Below, in pieces: positions 3,781 through 6,158 of a stretch of 6,158 nt of DNA. Source of the DNA: Ignavibacteria bacterium (lineage in GTDB: Bacteria; Bacteroidota; Ignavibacteria; Kapaibacteriales; UBA4661). Position 1 is the stretch's first letter, and every line of letters begins with the position of its first letter. The position numbers and the translations under genes were made by a program. The stretch covers positions 1 to 6,158 of the forward strand of contig JAAFHM010000298.1 in NCBI GenBank assembly GCA_013298375.1, written 5' to 3'. The notes under the pieces are model-generated. The model was not told the origin of the DNA and did not search any database. It saw nothing but the letters and a program-made list of their open reading frames with translations.

Positions 3781-5773
3781 AGGAAAGAATATTTATCTGT
3801 TTCTGCTCATTTCTTACGCCCACAACGGTAATTTCAGTGCGAAATAATCCATGCCCGCCAACACAAGTGTACAGAGTATTACCATCTTTTGCCAGCGTCG
3901 TAATCTTGCCTTTGGGCAGTGTTTGTGATAGGCGTTCCCATGTTGCGCCGAGGTTCGTGCTTTGATAAATGTTTTTGAGACTCGCCACAATAACAGTCGT
4001 ACCGATATTGACAATCGCGTGAACTTCCGATGAATCCGGTAATCTCAACCGCTCCCATGTTTTTCCACTATCCGAAGAACGATAAAAATCAGGGCTGAGT
4101 GCATAGCCGTTTCCGGGTACAGTCGTGGCGGTTCTCATAATGACAATGCGCTGCGGATCAACCGTCGCAAAAACAATATTTCCGTTGATAAGCACTGTTG
4201 GGCGGATGATGCGATTTTGAAAGGGTTGCAAGGATGTCTGTAGTGTCCATGTTCTGCCAATGTCGGTTGACAGAAATACTCCTTTGTTCGTAGCCGCATA
4301 GACGGTGGAGCCTTGAAGAAAAAGATTTCTCACATTCGGTGGCGGAAAACCATAGTCAAAAGGCGACCCCGTAAGAGAGTTCGGGGAAAATGTTGCACCT
4401 TCATTGCGTGATTCCACTAATCCACCAAATACATCATAAAAGAGAATGCTATCATTACCAGCTACGACGTTTGCCGTGCCTATATTCCCGAGTGCAACAA
4501 AATTGCTTGGCGAGTTTTGTAAATGAGACTTGCTCAGAAATGTTACATATGGAGATGACCAAAGCAATGTTTGCGTTTGAATGATACCATTTCGCCCGAT
4601 ATTACTGATATTCACTGGTTTCCATGATTGCCCTTTATCTTGAGAAAAGAAAACCGAACCGAAATACGCAAACTCTGCATTTTCTGGTGCAAACATCGAC
4701 GCTTCCTGAGCAAAGATCCCTGCGGAGGTTGGGCTGATGGGAAACAATGCCTGCGGGTACAATCCCTGCGATGCCGATGTCCACGTCCGCCCTTCATCCT
4801 CCGAGCGTACCATCAGGCTGTCGATTGAGAAGAGTACAGAGGAATTGGCGAGATCAATAAAAAAAGAATAACCCATTATAGGTTGCGTTGGTATCGGTTG
4901 CCAAGAATTACTGCTTGGAACAAAGACAAAGCCCCCTTTATCTGATGTTGAGATATACACGTTGTTTCGACTCGAAACAAGTGAATTGATAGACTTGCTG
5001 GGCAAGCCTTGTGTCATAAATTGCCATGAATTGCCATTATCGGTAGAGCGCAGTATCGTATCTCTCTGATTGAAGATATATCCTGCCCAAAGAGTATCGC
5101 CTTGTGCAATAAGACTACTGTTCACGCCTAAATTTCTCCATATTAACGTTTCCCATGTCTTGCCCGTATCAAGCGAACGAAGAAGTGTATTCGACCCTTG
5201 ATATACCTGGTGAGGATAGAGAACAAAGATGCCCTTCCCATTACTTGTAACGTCTTGGATACGACCCAAACCTGCCAAAACAGATGATTGAGTCTTGCTC
5301 CATTGCGTGCCACCATCCTCAGATTTGTAGATGCCCCCGCTTGGTGTCAGTACTAAAAAGACCTGCCCGATAGCGGTAAAAAAAGCCATCGGCTCTCGCA
5401 ATGAGGGTATTACTTGCCATGAACGCCCTAAATCGGTTGAACGGTAAGCAACATCATCATCAAAGAAAAAGAATATCTTGCCGGAACGATGCTGTGTTGC
5501 ATAGAGTTTTAACTCAAGCCAAGTACCAGTGGGGCGATTTTTCAGTGGTAGCGTAGAATCGCCTACACGCAACCATGTTTTGCCATAATTTTCCGAACGA
5601 AAAACAGAGGCTTTTCCAACGCCGATAGCAACAGAATCGTGCATAGCGACAAAGCGTAGGGTTTCACTCGTTGGCAGCGTTGCTTGTTGCCAGTTGACTT
5701 GGGCGCTCAGAACCATTGCGTTTGCCCAAACCACGAGAATCACTGCATAACTACTGATAATGAAGGTTTTCAT
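3533..5773 (-). CDS. Secreted Asp-box (BNR) beta-propeller protein with type IX secretion sorting domain
   Basis: This 746-residue protein begins with a signal peptide (MKTFIISSYAVILVVWANAM, likely cut after LSA at residue 24) for Sec export. The body carries eleven Asp-box motifs of the S-x-D-x-G-x-T-W type, near residues 60, 112, 151, 200, 243, 324, 377, 455, 502, 566 and 605 (for example STDLGRSW, SEDEGRTW, STDIGRTW). This indicates one or two beta-propellers of the sialidase/Vps10/Ycf48-like fold. Catalytic sialidase residues are not evident, so I call no enzyme activity. Residues about 664-746 are a T9SS type A sorting domain: FPNPASD, LYSALGTEVW, GLPTGVYAYRL, GRLVVVR. The protein is therefore probably secreted or attached to the cell surface. 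It starts 31 nt downstream of another T9SS cargo gene. No Shine-Dalgarno is visible. The segment encoding the sorting domain is much richer in GC than the rest. Confidence 0.93.
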   Translation of the reverse strand: MKTFIISSYAVILVVWANAMVLSAQVNWQQATLPTSETLRFVAMHDSVAIGVGKASVFRSENYGKTWLRVGDSTLPLKNRPTGTWLELKLYATQHRSGKIFFFFDDDVAYRSTDLGRSWQVIPSLREPMAFFTAIGQVFLVLTPSGGIYKSEDGGTQWSKTQSSVLAGLGRIQDVTSNGKGIFVLYPHQVYQGSNTLLRSLDTGKTWETLIWRNLGVNSSLIAQGDTLWAGYIFNQRDTILRSTDNGNSWQFMTQGLPSKSINSLVSSRNNVYISTSDKGGFVFVPSSNSWQPIPTQPIMGYSFFIDLANSSVLFSIDSLMVRSEDEGRTWTSASQGLYPQALFPISPTSAGIFAQEASMFAPENAEFAYFGSVFFSQDKGQSWKPVNISNIGRNGIIQTQTLLWSSPYVTFLSKSHLQNSPSNFVALGNIGTANVVAGNDSILFYDVFGGLVESRNEGATFSPNSLTGSPFDYGFPPPNVRNLFLQGSTVYAATNKGVFLSTDIGRTWTLQTSLQPFQNRIIRPTVLINGNIVFATVDPQRIVIMRTATTVPGNGYALSPDFYRSSDSGKTWERLRLPDSSEVHAIVNIGTTVIVASLKNIYQSTNLGATWERLSQTLPKGKITTLAKDGNTLYTCVGGHGLFRTEITVVGVRNEQKQINILSSVAFPNPASDHADLTFTLPHAAETVVRLYSALGTEVWRSESAFLPAGEQRLRMDVRGLPTGVYAYRLTVGGVQSVGRLVVVR

Positions 5774-5804
5774 ACTGTATAAAAATAGAAAATGGTAGAA
5801 GGCA

Positions 5805-6158
5805 TTATTTCAGAATTATCATTGTCCGCGCCATTATCTGACCGTCCATTGCAAGGCGATACGTGTACGCCCCGCTTGCAAGATAGTGTGCATCAAAAGG
5901 AATGGTATATTCTCCCGCATCCATTCTTGCGTCGGCAAGGGTGCTGACTATTTGTCCCAAGGCATTATGCACCGTCAGTGTAACCCTTGAGGTGTGGTTC
6001 AGGACAAAGCGAATGTCTGTTTTTTCCGAAAACGGATTGGGATGATTTTGTGCAAGAGCAGTTTTGTCATTGGAAGTCTGTCTGCTGCCGTATTGCTGTT
6101 TTGGCGATTGATAGGCAGAAAGAGAGGCGGTAGATTTCTGCTCCGAACTCGCTGCAAG
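5805..6158 (-). CDS. C-terminal part of a second T9SS cargo protein (5' end outside window)
   Basis: The frame is open from the window edge to TAA at 5805-5807, giving the last 117 residues. The first ~35 are a Ser/Gln/Ala-rich low-complexity linker. They are followed by a type A sorting domain: ALAQNHPNPFSEKTDIRFVL, then VTLTVHNALGQIV, AGEYTIPFDA, LASGAYTYRLAMDG and MARTMIILK. NPF..KT.IRF is the classical start of this domain. It directs export across the outer membrane by the type IX system, usually with cleavage and surface attachment or release. The functional part of the protein is not in the window, so its activity is unknown. It lies 31 nt upstream of the Asp-box gene on the same strand and may share its transcript. 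Confidence 0.88.
   Translation of the reverse strand, partial: LAASSEQKSTASLSAYQSPKQQYGSRQTSNDKTALAQNHPNPFSEKTDIRFVLNHTSRVTLTVHNALGQIVSTLADARMDAGEYTIPFDAHYLASGAYTYRLAMDGQIMARTMIILK

Noticed and set aside
3392..3847. Plus-strand 151-codon frame opposite the sorting-domain segment
   Set aside because: It is an antisense frame kept open by the high GC content of the opposite gene, with His/Arg/Gly-rich low-complexity translation.
1..6158. CRISPR array, tRNA or rRNA genes
   Set aside because: No regularly spaced direct repeats and no tRNA-like cloverleaf or rRNA signature sequences were seen on either strand.

Overview
The window looks like part of a chromosome from the Bacteroidota/Chlorobiota/Ignavibacteriota (FCB) group. 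Two adjacent genes end in type IX secretion (T9SS) C-terminal sorting domains, which are essentially limited to that group. The groES promoter carries a TAnnTTTG-type -7 element like those described in Bacteroidetes. A perfect CIRCE operator (the HrcA site) and clear Shine-Dalgarno sequences before groES and the transposase gene fit the Chlorobi/Ignavibacteria/Kapabacteria side better than classical Bacteroidia or Flavobacteria. This placement is inference; I cannot name a species.

Layout. (1) Positions 1-366/370, minus strand: the left end of an IS3-family insertion sequence, with its terminal sequence, a leader hairpin, a strong RBS and orfA running off the window edge at an A8 slippery tract where a -1 frameshift opens the orfB frame. 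(2) Positions 389-2568, minus strand: a complete groES-groEL chaperonin operon with promoter, CIRCE operator, RBS and a terminator that looks bidirectional. (3) Positions 2753-3432, plus strand: a small toxin-antitoxin-like pair. An acidic, coiled antitoxin-like protein overlaps a DUF6516 (TumE-like) toxin whose last ~23 residues lie one frame off, so the toxin is either frameshift-inactivated or made by +1 frameshifting. (4) Positions 3433-3532: a short convergent intergenic region with a two-part inverted repeat. (5) Positions 3533-6158, minus strand: two tandem genes for secreted proteins with T9SS sorting domains, a 746-residue Asp-box (BNR) beta-propeller protein and, upstream of it, the C-terminal 117 residues of a second T9SS cargo.

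How they work together: the chaperonin operon is an ordinary heat-shock unit under HrcA-type repression. The IS abuts its terminator, a site where insertion harms nothing. The toxin-antitoxin pair is divergent from groES and shares a ~200 bp AT-rich control region with it. The two T9SS cargo genes are probably co-transcribed. The last ~250 bp of the Asp-box gene, encoding its sorting domain, is about 70% GC while the adjacent part of the gene is about 40-47%, suggesting the sorting tag was acquired or homogenised separately. I see no RNA genes, no CRISPR array and no clearly new multi-gene system. The least ordinary items are the split toxin frame and the composition switch at the sorting domain.
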